Shown piece after piece: positions 63,454-64,000 of a stretch of 64,000 nt of DNA. The DNA is from Cacajao melanocephalus. Lineage: Eukaryota > Chordata > Mammalia > Primates > Pitheciidae. The notes under the pieces were generated by a model. That model was not told where the DNA came from and ran no database searches. It worked only from the letters and a program-made list of their open reading frames with translations. How positions within the stretch are numbered: the first letter of the stretch is position 1; every line of letters begins with the position of its first letter. Where the stretch lies: positions 423,830 through 487,829 of the forward strand of contig CAUYLG010061804.1 of the NCBI GenBank assembly GCA_963573385.1. Reading direction: 5' to 3'. The position numbers and the translations under genes were made by a program.

Positions 63454-63502
63454 CGTGCGTGCGTTTGTGTGTGTGTGTGTGTGTGTGCGTGCGTGTGTGT
63501 GT
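63411..63502. repeat. Compound (CT)n-(GT)n microsatellite
   Basis: About 34 bp of CT units run into about 58 bp of GT units carrying GC interruptions (gtgcgtgcgtgcg). The arrangement copies that of the microsatellite at 2691-2810. Confidence 0.97.
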
Positions 63503-64000
63503 CAAAGAGACAGATGCCTAGAGAGATGGGAGGGTGACAGAGAAAAGAGATACAAGGATTGGAAGAGGGGGAAAGGAAGGATAGTCAGCTTTTTAGGCCC
63601 ATAACAAATTAGATCACTTTTTTCCCATTATGTACTAACTTGTGAAATAAGGTAATAGACCATGAGAGTTATATTTTCAAAACATTTGGTACTAAATCCC
63701 ACTGTAATCCTCAAGATATATTCCCTCTGTTGCCGTTTTTCTGCTTTGTTAGCCTTCACATGTTTATGACAACCATTCATCTGGGAGGCTGAGGCCATTT
63801 ATAGCCATCATTCATTCATTCATGAGCTAGCTGTAACACACACAGACACACAATTTTAGATAAAATGCCCTATCTTTGTCACATGAAGTGTCATTTCTCT
63901 ATCTCGACATTTCAAGTGATTTGATTAGATGTATTTCACACCACTTAAAATTTAGGAGAGAAATATACAAATTGTTATTTTTAAAAATCCTTCTCCATTC
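63503..64000. other. Intron sequence, nothing recognised
   Basis: It contains a short cattcattcattcat run and an acacac stretch. No exon was seen before the window ends. Confidence 0.5.

Noticed and set aside
63343..63604. Two plus-strand ORFs with Ser-Leu and Cys-Val repeats
   Set aside because: They are readings of the CT/GT microsatellite at 63411-63502.

Overview
The window is primate, almost certainly human, nuclear DNA. It is AT-rich and dominated by Alu, L1P-type L1, MIR, MER5, Tigger, MADE1 and MaLR LTR elements, with vertebrate exons flanked by AG/GT splice sites. It holds no bacterial-style genes, operons or CRISPR arrays. The only host protein-coding gene I can support is a plus-strand alpha-catenin. 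Four internal exons (31163-31255, 32093-32249, 41516-41716, 60115-60266) join in phase into one open 603-nt, 201-codon segment. Its protein matches the alpha-catenin M domain, and the paralogue-specific residues fit alpha-N-catenin (CTNNA2, human 2p12). By alignment with alpha-E-catenin numbering the segment is about residues 433-633, the end of MII and all of MIII. The first, middle and last exons of the gene lie outside the window.

Layout. 1-31162 is the 3' part of a long intron. It carries microsatellites, an unassigned 104-bp repeat present twice, an MLT1 and an MST-type LTR, a MADE1 hairpin, a cluster of MER5-like elements, a 5'-inverted L1, an internally deleted Tigger, a 3' L1 piece, an inverted Alu pair, a 5' L1 piece retaining its 5'UTR, and a compound palindrome. 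31163-32249 holds two exons separated by an 837-bp intron. 32250-41515 is a 9.3-kb intron with a nearly complete Tigger1 transposon, a MER2 and an Alu with clean target-site duplications. 41717-60114 is an 18.4-kb intron with five Alu copies, all antisense to the gene. 60267-64000 begins the next intron and contains an LTR-like stretch and a long CT/GT microsatellite.

The four exons act as one unit. They encode helical bundles of the cadherin-catenin mechanosensor that links beta-catenin to actin in neurons. The remaining sequence is intron. I found no convincing new gene system. The most useful leads are the compound palindrome at 30341-30562, the MADE1 hairpin in sense orientation, the L1 5'UTR placed head-on to the downstream exons, the inverted Alu pair, an exon-like 77-nt segment at 1179-1255, and the 104-bp duplicated repeat. 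Repeat names come from recognition of consensus features and boundaries are approximate unless a target-site duplication is cited.
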